Shown here: positions 41,151-50,700 of the stretch, in pieces
Position numbering within the stretch: the stretch's first letter is position 1
How the letters are laid out: every line of letters starts with the position of its first letter
Source of the DNA: an uncultured Flavobacteriales bacterium
GTDB taxonomy: Bacteria; Bacteroidota; Bacteroidia; CAIKAF01
Reading direction: 5' to 3'
Length of the DNA: 64,000 bases
Assembly (NCBI GenBank): GCA_903825395.1
Contig: CAIKAF010000005.1
Location: 18,755-82,754 of the forward strand
Program-made: the position numbers and the translations under genes
The notes under the pieces: model-generated
What the model saw: the letters and a program-made list of their open reading frames with translations, nothing else
The model's database searches: none
What the model was told of the DNA's origin: nothing

Positions 41151-41917
41151 TCTAAAATACCGTTTACAACCTCTGGAAAATTGTGCTCTAAGTACCCTTT
41201 AATTTGTTCTTCTTTATTTCTTCTTTTAGCATAGCTAATGAGTTTGGTGAAGTTTATTTGATAGCGTTTAAAGGCCGTTTCAAACAGCGCATCCATTTCA
41301 CTTCCCTGAATGGCATAGAAGGTTACGGCATCGCTGTACACATCAACTAGCATTTTCTCTAACATCGGCACATCGATTTTATCCTTTGACGTTTCTTTAA
41401 AAGCAATTTTCCGTTTTGGCGAACGGCTGATTAGGGGTTTAATAACGATGGAAATTTCACTTTCCAAATACCTTCCCATAATTTCCTCTGTGGGATTGAG
41501 GAGCACCCGGTATGGCTTGATCTCGGAATAGGCGTTGAATACTTCCTCAACAAAATCCTTTTCCACCTCGAGTATATAAAAGAAGGTTCCCAATTGATGC
41601 CTTGTAAAATCATTCAGCCATTCGGTACTCCAAAGACAATAATCCAATTGCTCAAACTCCTTGGCTACAATCTTTGATAATCGAGCTAGTTTATCTGATA
41701 TAAATGGTCTATACGCTTTTTTGCTTGAAAGGGTATATACACCCAATTTTAATTGGTCAATCACCTTGCGCTTTACCAAATCATGGATTCTCCAAGTCAA
41801 GGCACTTTCGGTGATTTCAGGATTCAAATCGGTTAAAAAGGAGCTTAAGACACCTCGGTCGAAATTCCCTTTGCCCTTGAAATGCTTCGATATTTGATGG
41901 TCGATGATTTTAGACAT
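41147..41917 (-). CDS. AbiEi-like antitoxin (winged-helix N-terminus)
   Basis: 256 residues. The N-terminal ~70 residues (ISKHFKGKGNFDRGVLSSFL, ITESALTWRIHDLVKRKVIDQLKLGVYTLS) form a winged-helix-like domain as in AbiEi transcriptional repressors; the rest (from about 75, YRPFISDKLARLSKIVAKEF) resembles the DUF6577/AbiEi_C antitoxin part. The pair AbiEi-AbiEii is read together. The upstream region has two 18-base direct repeats that could be its operators. Overlaps the toxin by four bases. Confidence 0.78.
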   Translation of the reverse strand: MSKIIDHQISKHFKGKGNFDRGVLSSFLTDLNPEITESALTWRIHDLVKRKVIDQLKLGVYTLSSKKAYRPFISDKLARLSKIVAKEFEQLDYCLWSTEWLNDFTRHQLGTFFYILEVEKDFVEEVFNAYSEIKPYRVLLNPTEEIMGRYLESEISIVIKPLISRSPKRKIAFKETSKDKIDVPMLEKMLVDVYSDAVTFYAIQGSEMDALFETAFKRYQINFTKLISYAKRRNKEEQIKGYLEHNFPEVVNGILE

Positions 41918-41957
41918 AGATTAATGTTGGATAAATTTAACATTTTTAACACATATG

Positions 41958-42021
41958 AATTACTCATTTTTGCCAATATTGCAAATATAATGGCTTTTTG
42001 TAAAATTACTCATTTTTGCCA
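41958..42021 (-). promoter_or_regulatory. Direct repeats upstream of the AbiE-like operon
   Basis: AATTACTCATTTTTGCCA occurs exactly at 41958-41975 and 42004-42021, 46 bases apart in the 100 bases just upstream of the antitoxin start. Such repeats are the usual binding sites for AbiEi-type antitoxins that repress their own operon. No -7 box was identified with confidence. Confidence 0.6.
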
Positions 42022-42072
42022 CTAAATTGTATTCGCTGGCATTTTTAACCAATTTTTATCGACTGAATTTAT

Positions 42073-42182
42073 CCCCAATACCTACGGAAGAGGCAGTCTT
42101 AAGATCGGCCCATTTTGTATAGATTCCGAAGCAAAATGGATACTTTGTAAGTCTCCGGAACTTAAGATACTGGTTCGATTAC
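42073..42182 (+). pseudogene. Decayed copy of the tRNA-Arg region
   Basis: 42073-42180 aligns without gaps to 39807-39914, that is, the last bases of tRNA-fMet, the terminator hairpin and the 5' two-thirds of tRNA-Arg (offset 2266 bases throughout). The middle is nearly identical: a 24-base segment around the CCG anticodon loop is identical, with scattered differences elsewhere. The acceptor stem is altered and the T arm/3' end after GGTTCGATT is missing, so it cannot form a working tRNA. Confidence 0.88.
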
Positions 42183-42191
42183 TTCTTAAAG

Positions 42192-42217
42192 AAAGCCTAA
42201 TTGTATGAGGCTTTTTT
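42192..42217 (+). terminator. Hairpin terminator after the decayed tRNA
   Basis: AAAGCCT (42192-42198) and AGGCTTT (42208-42214) form a stem followed by T6. Confidence 0.7.
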
Positions 42218-42782
42218 GTTTATATCTAGTTAAGTAAAAACGGCAAATCCTATGTTTCCAAACTTATCCTCTTTAGTACAGCAAGTGCCGCAGGGTAGAA
42301 AAAACAAAACCAACCCCTACGGGGTTTTGAGGGCGGGAGCTCCAATAATTCCATGGGGGCTTATCCCTAGATTTCGCCCTCGGTCCCCTTTGCGCCGACT
42401 TGGAGCCCTTTGCAGTAAAAAAACATCGAGGCTTAACCGCCAATTTTTTAACACAAAGGCCGCAAAGGAAGCCGCAATGTTCGCAAAGGAACCCCCAAAC
42501 TCCTACACCCCCTCGCTATAACTACATTCCCTTTGTGCCCTTCGCGCCGACATCGTGCCCTTTGCGGTAAAAAAACATCAAGGCCTAATCGCCAATTTTT
42601 AACACAAAGACCGCAAAGGAAGCCGCAATGTTCGCAAAGGAGCTTCAGAATTCCATCACGCACCGAACTTCTCCACTCTAGCACAACATCCACAAACCAA
42701 TCCGAAAACAGATCTGTTCCGACCAGAAACTAAAACCGCAACGCTCTACTTGTGCTCTCAGTTCGATTTTATCGTTTCTGAT
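42218..42782. repeat. Repeat-rich gap with two tandem 'cgcaaagg' units
   Basis: Holds a CAGCAAGTGCCGCAGG-type repeat (42271-42294), a CCCCTACGGGG-type repeat (about 42312-42335), and two copies of a TGCnGTAAAAAAACATC-type unit starting at 42411 and 42563 (152 bases apart), each with GCCGCAAAGGAAGCCGCAA. No gene; frames across it are translations of the repeats. Confidence 0.8.
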
Positions 42783-43160
42783 TTAGCCGACAACCAAAAT
42801 CGCCCCGGCATCAATATGGTGATGGCTGCTGTTGAAGATGGCTTCTCCCCCCTTCACACAAATCACTTGAGGACTTTGATGCTGTACTCCAGTTCGCTGC
42901 TCAATCTGATTCGAAACTTCTCTAAATTGAATCAAATCTAAAAAATGCAAATCAAATCGGTCTTTCAATTGGCTTGTGCTCTCTTTTAAATGCGCCCAGG
43001 CATGCGATGAGACCGGACAGCGGGTACTGTGCTTAAAAAGCAACTGAGGGCGCGAATTTGAGGCTAAAAAGACCGCATCCAGTTGCGCTACGCTTTCAAG
43101 GACATTCCAACCCTCGGGCTGTGCCGCCTCATCTTTTGATTTTGACCAAAACCAACTCAT
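42783..43160 (-). CDS. ytxJ: Bacillithiol-system protein YtxJ
   Basis: 125 residues. Thioredoxin-like fold with FKHSTRCPVSSHAW, in which Cys48 is the single catalytic cysteine expected for a monothiol bacilliredoxin-like protein; the later CVKGGEAIFNSSHHHID completes the family pattern. YtxJ acts on bacillithiol-protein mixed disulfides. Its presence suggests the organism makes bacillithiol; synthesis genes are not in the window. It overlaps icd by four bases, so the two are co-translated. Confidence 0.85.
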   Translation of the reverse strand: MSWFWSKSKDEAAQPEGWNVLESVAQLDAVFLASNSRPQLLFKHSTRCPVSSHAWAHLKESTSQLKDRFDLHFLDLIQFREVSNQIEQRTGVQHQSPQVICVKGGEAIFNSSHHHIDAGAILVVG

Positions 43161-44602
43161 TCCCCCTGACCCAATGAATATCCACGAACCCCATCAAACT
43201 GATATAGGTTCTCGGTTTTAATGACATCAAACCCCGCTTCAACCAAGGTCTGAAGTAATTTAGGAATATCTGCATTCCGAGGACTATTCCCATCTACGGT
43301 TAGCATACGGCAGCGCCAATGATCGGTACAAAAGGTCTGATCAAACCCATCAGGATATACTTTAACGCCCCGATTGGTTATCATTTTAAGTTTAAATGGA
43401 GCGCTAATGCTGGCCTCTAATTTTTTGCCCAATTCTGCGGGTTTGCCACCTTGCCATTCTAGGAATACATCAATACCCAAAAGCTCTTTCTTAACTTCTT
43501 TCCGATGGTAATCCAAAGTTTGAACGGGTTTTGAGGCGAGCTTAGAACTCGAAGAAAGGGCAGGCGCTGAGGCCAATCGCTCAATGACAGCATCCGCAAA
43601 TTCCGAGGTTCCAACCTTACGTTTACTGGTTTCCTGCCGATAAATATCGGCCGTATGCAAACCATCCTCTAAGGTTTTTAACCAGGCCCAGCGAATTCGT
43701 TCAGCGACATCGTGCTGACCCAAATGCTCCAACATCATCATGGCTCCATTCAACATTCCTGAGGGATTTGCAATCGCCTTGCCGGCAATATCTGGGGCAG
43801 AGCCATGAATGGCTTCAAACATAGCCAATTCTGTACCAATATTGGAAGATCCGCACAAACCAACCGAACCACTCACCTCTGCGGCGATATCAGAAATTAT
43901 ATCTCCATACAAATTCAAGGTCACCACTACATCAAACCGATCGGGGTACCGAGCCAAACGGGCACTGCCAATATCAATGATCATTACCTCTTGTTCCAAC
44001 TCCGGATACTCCGCTCCAATTTCACGGAAAATGGAAGCAAACAATCCGTCGGTGATTTTCATGATGTTGTCTTTCACCATGCAAGTCACTTTTTTTCTGC
44101 CATTCTGCCGCGCATACTCAAACGCATACCGTACAATACGTTGTGTCCCCGGAATTGAAATCAATTTTAAACATTGAAAAACATCCGTGGTTTGACGGTG
44201 CTCAATGCCGGCATACAAATCCTCTTCATTCTCGCGAACAATCACCATATCCATATCTGGAAACGGAGAAGGGATATATGGTTTTAAGGTAAAACAAGGC
44301 CGAACGTTGGCGTACAAACCCATGGTTTTTCGAATGGTAACATTCAAACTTTTATAGCCTCCACCCTGAGGTGTGGTAATAGGAGCTTTAAGAAAAATTC
44401 CAGCCCGAATTAAGGCCTCCCAAGCTTCCTGAGGAATACCGGAGGTGTTCCCAGACAGATAAACTTTCTCCCCAATATCAATAAAGGTTGGGCTGTATTT
44501 CGCACCAGCAGCATCCAATATGCGCAAGGTGGCATCGGTAATTTCAGGACCAATTCCATCGCCCTTAGCGATAACAACTTCTGGATAGCCGGATGTACTC
44601 AT
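43157..44602 (-). CDS. icd: NADP-dependent isocitrate dehydrogenase
   Basis: 481 residues. Family motifs: AKGDGIGPEITDATL, the substrate-binding GLYANVRPCFTLKPY and RENEEDLYAGIEHRQT, NLYGDIISDIAAEVSGSVG with catalytic metal-binding aspartates, and the nucleotide-binding FEAIHGSAPDIAGKAIANPSGM. The extra ~140 residues at the C-terminus after SAPALSSSSKLAS are a domain seen in the longer Thermus-type enzymes. It makes 2-oxoglutarate in the citric acid cycle. A -7 box is present upstream; ytxJ is co-transcribed downstream. Confidence 0.93.
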   Translation of the reverse strand: MSTSGYPEVVIAKGDGIGPEITDATLRILDAAGAKYSPTFIDIGEKVYLSGNTSGIPQEAWEALIRAGIFLKAPITTPQGGGYKSLNVTIRKTMGLYANVRPCFTLKPYIPSPFPDMDMVIVRENEEDLYAGIEHRQTTDVFQCLKLISIPGTQRIVRYAFEYARQNGRKKVTCMVKDNIMKITDGLFASIFREIGAEYPELEQEVMIIDIGSARLARYPDRFDVVVTLNLYGDIISDIAAEVSGSVGLCGSSNIGTELAMFEAIHGSAPDIAGKAIANPSGMLNGAMMMLEHLGQHDVAERIRWAWLKTLEDGLHTADIYRQETSKRKVGTSEFADAVIERLASAPALSSSSKLASKPVQTLDYHRKEVKKELLGIDVFLEWQGGKPAELGKKLEASISAPFKLKMITNRGVKVYPDGFDQTFCTDHWRCRMLTVDGNSPRNADIPKLLQTLVEAGFDVIKTENLYQFDGVRGYSLGQGE

Positions 44603-44662
44603 AGGATTTAAGGCATTTAATTCAACGGTAGAATCTTAAAATAAGGTGTTTTTTAAGGCGCT

Positions 44663-44670
44663 CAAAGGTA
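44663..44670 (-). promoter_or_regulatory. -7 box of icd-ytxJ
   Basis: Minus-strand TACCTTTG, about 60 bases before the icd start codon at 44602. Confidence 0.5.
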
Positions 44671-44683
44671 CATAAAATAAAAA

Positions 44684-44714
44684 AAGGGATGGCCTTGTGG
44701 GCCATCCCTTTTAG
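44684..44714 (-). terminator. Terminator of the giant surface protein gene
   Basis: AAGGGATGGCC (44684-44694) and GGCCATCCCTT (44700-44710) form an 11-base stem around TTGTG, with A and T tracts. It lies 17 bases past the stop of the leftward giant gene and before the icd promoter. Confidence 0.88.
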
Positions 44715-44730
44715 ATTAAATAACTAGGGC

Positions 44731-47700
44731 TTAGTGGCCGCGTACTACACGGCTGGTAAACAATTTTCCGTTGATGTCTAAGGTCAACATGTAGGTGCCT
44801 GTAGACAAATTCAATGGAGCTGTTTCCAATTCAACCTGATGGTTACCCATTGAACGCTGACCTAAGTCGAAGGTAGCAATCAATTTTCCGGTAACATCAC
44901 GTAGGCTGGCAACTACAGCAGAAGATTCAGTCAATTGCATACCTACCATCACGTTTTCAGTGAATGGGTTAGGATACACATTCAAGTTCATAGCCTCAGC
45001 ATCTGGTCCGTTGAAAGAGAAGATGTCTTTAGCGGTTACTGAATCGCATTCTGTCGAAGTACAACCGTTTTTAGAAACACTTACACACACATAGTATGTA
45101 CCTGCCTGAGCATAGTTCTTAAGCGGAGTAGGTTGATTGGAAGAAGTTCCATCTCCAAAGCTCCACAAGTAACTTGCACCATTGGTTGGGCTGAACAGTG
45201 AGAACTGAACTTGGTTCACTCCCATGTTGTTTGAAATCCAAGTGGCATCAGGAGTTTGATTGATGGTCACGTTTTGTACGTGGCTATCAGAACATCCTTG
45301 ACCAGTTGAAACGGTCAACGTAACAGGGTAGGTTCCAGGCTGAGTAAACACATTGGTAGGATTAGAAACGTTTGAGGTTCCATTACCAAAATTCCAGTTG
45401 TAGCTCACAACGCTGCCGGTAGAATTGTCATAGAAATTCAAAGGCTGGTCTGTACATCCGTTGGAGGACAAGAAGCCTGCTACTGGGGTGCGCTCAATCA
45501 CAACAGTTCCATTGAAGGTCGAAGTACAACCATTCACACCTGTAGTAACCAAGTTGTAGTAGTAGGTACCTGGGCTAGAGTAGTTGTGAGAAACTGTCTG
45601 ACCGTTTCCTGTGCTTCCATTTCCGAAGTTCCAGTTGTAGCTTGCTACGTTGGTTCCAGACACAAAGGCTCCAAATGAAGCCGGAGCTGGATAACATACG
45701 TTCAGGTTCTGAACAGAGTCAACTACAGGAGCTGGGTTAACTTGAACCAGTTGAGATAGGGTGTCTGAACAACCTTGAGGAGTAGCTACAATCAACGTAG
45801 CTTGATAGGTGCCAGGAGCAGCATAGGTGTGGTTGGTTGAGAAACCAGTACCGTTGTTGCCGTCACCAAAATCCCAGTTGTAAGAAGTGATTACACCTCC
45901 TTGACCAATACCAGAGTTCTGAGTAAATGAAGTCATAGCTCCTTCGCAGACCGTAGGTGCAGTCATTTGATATACCACAGGGTTTGGTAGTACATTCACC
46001 GCTACAGGAGCAGAAATCGTAGTACAACCGTTGGCATCTGTACCCACAACAGAATAGTTTCCGTTGGCAGATGCGGTGTAGTTGGCCGTGTTGGCACCGC
46101 TAATTGGGCTACCACCGTTTGTCCATTGATAGGTAACGGCTCCAGAAGCACTCATCGGAATTGATGAGCCAGAACAAATGTTCTGAATTGAGTTTGGAGT
46201 CACGTTGACCACGGGCATGGGGTTAACCACAATATTCACTGTATCGCTGTTGGTACAGTTTGCATTGGATACCATATAGATAACCTGAGCAGTACCAGTG
46301 CCGGCAAGCTGAACATCAAACAATCCGCTTCCGCTGTTGGCCATACCGTTTCCGTACCAGTTTCCACCTACCGTGGCAGCTTGCAGCAAAATGTTGGCCG
46401 AGTTGGCGCACAATTGCTGAGGAGCATTGGTAATGTTGGCATTGGGAGAAACAAAGATGGTCAATTGAGCGCTGTCGTTGTTCACGCAACCATTGGCGGT
46501 TACATTATAGTACACCATGGTATTGCCTACCAGGTTGGCATTTGGAGTAAATACTCCCGTTACCGTATCGGTTACACCAGCACCAGTAAATACACCACCG
46601 GGAGTTCCGGGTTGCAAGCTGAATGGTGCATCGGCAGAGCAGATAACAGAAGGAGCTGTTACGCTAGCGTTTGGTGTAGGGTTCACCACGATTTGAACGC
46701 TGTCGGTGCTTAAGCAACCGGTAGCGGCATCAAATATGCTGTGGTAAGCCTGATACGTTCCTGCAGGAACAGAACCTGGATCAAAGCTAACGTTGTTGCC
46801 TACAACGCTCACGCCATTTCCAGACCAGTTACCACCGCTGTTCAACGCTGCCAAGCTGATGCTGTTGTCATAATCGCACAATTGAGCAGAGGCAGTTGTA
46901 ATAGATGCATCGGGACCTTGAACTACATTAATAATCAAAGAATCCTGGAATGTACAGCCGTTGTTGGTCACCGTATATACTACAGTGTTATTACCCAACA
47001 CGCCCAACTGAGGATTAAAGGTTCCCAATACCGTATCGGTAATGGTTACACCAGACCAAACACCGTTGGTATCAGAAGGCTGAGGAATACCGTAGAAAAT
47101 ACGTACCCATCCGTCTCCGCTGTTGCCTCCGTTTTGATTCACTTGGTTAGAGCCGGCATTGAATGAACCGCCGCCGCCACCAGACCATGCGCTTCCGTGG
47201 TTGGGAGCACCTCCACCTGAATAACCACCACCGGCACCACCGCCAGTGTTGTTGGTGTGCGTTCCAGCTCCACCGCCGAATCCACCTTCAGCGCCACCAG
47301 AGGAAGAAGTTCCTCCAAGACCACCATTTAAGAAGGCAAAACCGCGCTGCGATCCCCATGAGCTATTGGATTGGCCATCGGTGAAGAATCCACCGCCACC
47401 ACCGGCGCCTTGTCCGCAGTTCACTGCCGAACCACCACCATTTCCGTTTTGTCCGCCATTGCCTACGCAGCCGTCACCATCACCACCATTTGTAGTAATT
47501 TCGCCGTTGTTCCCGGCAGCTCCACTAGCTGCACCAGAACCACCACCGGCAACAACCATGGGGGTATTTGTAGCATCCACTACAAAAGTCCCGCCACCGC
47601 CACCGCTAGCTCCATTGCGATCTACCGCCTTCTGACCAACCATCATCCGAATAACCTGTCCGGCTTGAACCTGGAATTGACCTGAAATAATGGCGCCTTG

Positions 47701-50700
47701 ACCACCGGCTTGTCCATTGGCAGTTCCGCCAGCTCCACCGGCAGCCGTTATAGTGTAGGTGCCTGAGAATGGAGCTACCCAAGACTGAACGCCGTTGGTA
47801 ACCGTAACCACACCAGGACCATAGGTAGCATCAGCAGCTGCTTGGTCAGGACCAGTACGACCTGTTACTCCGCACGATGTAAACATCAAGGAGTCGGTCA
47901 ATAATGGGGGATCAAAGCCCAAATCCACTACACCGTTGCCAGCGCAAATAATACCTGGATCGCTCAACAGCGCCACAGGAATTGGAGTTACTTGCACCAG
48001 GGCTGTATCAAATTTTGAAGGACAACCATTCACTTTGTAGTTTACATGATAATTGATGGTTTGAGTCAACGAGGGCGTAGTCCAGTTTTGACCAATGTTC
48101 ACCAAGTTACCACCCCATGAGTCATACCATGAATAGTTTCCGTTAGGACCAGTTACAGTGAGGCTGGCAGAACCGCTTCCGCAGAAGGCAGTGTCTCCAC
48201 TTGCCACAGGAGCCGGAAGAGAATCTAACCAAATAACTGCAGGTACACGCGGGCTGGCGCACACCAAAGTCACGTTATAAGAAATAACAATCTGACCATT
48301 TCCGGAACGGAAACCTTGGGTATGGGTTGTGTTTGAAGTACGAGCCGCATTAGCGAAGCTAGAGCCACCGCCACCACCGCCGTAGTAGCCACCGCCACCA
48401 CCAAACTGACCGCCGCCGCCACCGCCGCCGCTGTTGCCGCAAGTACCACCTTGGCCACCTTGGCCGGCAGTTCCTGCAGTTCCGCAGCCGCAACCAGGTT
48501 GTTGACCGCCGGCCGTGGGCGAAGCTCCACCACCAACCACACAGCTACCGTAGTTGTCGCTGCCGCAGTTGAATCCGTTTTGAGCGGCACCAGAGCCACC
48601 GCCATGACCACCGCTCATGCCGGAACCGCAGTTCCATCCGCCGCCGCCACCGCCGCCGGCGGTAACAATGCGGTTTGCAAGACCTGTTCCACCGCTGCGG
48701 ATATCAGAACCGCCGCCTCCGCCGGCACCATTGCTGGTACCTTGGCCACCACCGTTGTATCCACCAGAGTTCGAGCTGGTTGTGCCGCCCACATAAACGG
48801 CGAGCACTTCGCCGGGCGTTACACTAACCGTAGTTTGAACGCGACCACCCAAACCACCGGGATTTGAACCTGGGTTGGGCAATGAACCGCCACCTTGTGC
48901 GCCTTGTACATCAACCGTAATTGAAGTAACGTTGGCTGGAACCGTATAGGTTTGAGGTGCCCCAGTAAAGTTGAAAGTTTGAGAACCGCTTAGGTTGTTG
49001 GTCAACAAAGAACCAGCAAACAACGTATCAGAACCTAATATTGGAGGCAAAGAGATGCTGGGGCCGATGGCCACCAAATTGCCACCGGTAGGCGCATCAA
49101 ACCATGAAACTGTACTGTTGCTTGTTGCAGTTAGAGTAACAGGGGTTCCGCAAGTAACGGAATCACCTTGAGTTACAGGCGCTGCCAATGGAGCCACGTT
49201 AATGGCTACAGGAACACGGGTGCTTGAGCAATAGGTTTTAACGTAGCTAATGACCACTTGTCCGTTGCCGGTTTGATCGCCTTGAGTATGGCTAACATTG
49301 CTGGTTAGGTTGGGGTTGGCATAACTGGAACCGCCGCCGCCACCACCGTAGTAGTAGGCGCCACCGCCACCAAACCAACCGCCACCGCCGCCGCCTGAAG
49401 GCCAACCGCAGCAACCACCCCACGCATTTCCACCAACTCCAGCTTGTCCGTTTTGACCGGGCCCGCATTGAGCGCCTTGTCCTCCGGCAGTTTGAGTTCC
49501 ACCATTACCAACATAGCATGTTGAGTTGCCTCCACAATAAAATCCATTTTGAGCATTGCCGCTTCCGCCACCGTCTCCACCGCGCTCGTTGTTACCATTA
49601 CACCCTTGGCCGCCGCCGCCGCCGCCGCCGCCAGCAACAACCACGCGGTTATTTAGACCAGTTCCACCAATTCGGATGTCTGAAGCTCCACCGCCGCCAC
49701 GAGCTTGGTCGCCGGCGCTCCATGCATATCCTTGACCTCCTCCGTTCCATCCGCCTGGGCCCCAAATACCAGTACAACAGCCACCGCTTCCGGGCTGTTG
49801 ACCCACATAAATATTCAAAACCTGACCTGGTGTAACGGCAAGGGTTCCGGTCACTTTGCCGCCCTTTCCACCATTGCTCCAAGTGTTTGTTCCGCCCTGA
49901 GCACCGCGCACATCAAAAGCAACCGAGAATACGCCGCCGGGAACCGTCCATGTTTGGTTGCCACCGGTATAGTTAAAGGTTTGAGTGCCCGAAGGGTTTG
50001 GATCAGAAACTGCCTCAACCCAAATGGTATCTGTTTGATTCACAAAGGTCATTGAGTAGTTGGACTGAGTAGAAAGGGGAGAGCCGCCTGTAGGAGCAGC
50101 AAACCAATGGTACCAGCCGGTAGAACCGGATGCTGAAGCTGTAATGTTGCTGCCGCAAGTGGTATTGATTGGGTTTGCCGTTGGCGTTGCCAGAGGTGTT
50201 ACCGTTAAAGGAACAGGAACACGGGCACTGGTACAGAAAGGAGTAGTATAGTTAATTGTAACGGTTCCGTGGCCCTGACGGGTACCGCGGGTATGTGCAA
50301 TGTTGGAACACAAGTTGGGATCGGCATAGTTAGAACCGCCGGCTCCGCCACCATAGCTGGAACCACCGCCGCCAAACCAGCCGCCACCACCAGCACCACC
50401 GCGGTAATCACCTTGACCACCTTGGCCTGCCGATCCGGCTTGAGGGCAACACCAGTTGCCTCCGGCTGCACCACCCGAGGTAGGAGAACCTCCGCGACCA
50501 GTATAGCTCGTATTACCCGTACTGTTACAATACAAACCATCTTCACCGGTAGTTCCACCGCCGTCGCCGCCGCGAGATCCATCAGTACCGCAGTTCCAAC
50601 CGCCGCCGCCGCCGCCGGCAGCTACCATAACACGGTTGTTGGTTCCAGTACCTCCAATGCGCAAATCGGTTGCTCCACCACCGGCACATCCGAACGATGT

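Noticed and set aside
39856..42180. Integrative element with attL/attR at tRNA-Arg
   Set aside because: No integrase gene lies between the copies, and the duplicate contains the 5' and middle part of the tRNA plus upstream DNA, not the 3' end that tRNA-targeting integrases duplicate.
42252..42733. Frames of 66-89 residues at 42.25-42.73 kb
   Set aside because: Translations of the 152-bp repeat; they match those of the 24.8-kb repeats only because the DNA repeats.
47246..47635. Pro-rich 129-residue frame inside the giant gene
   Set aside because: Antisense of a GGN-rich glycine module; no start context or homology.
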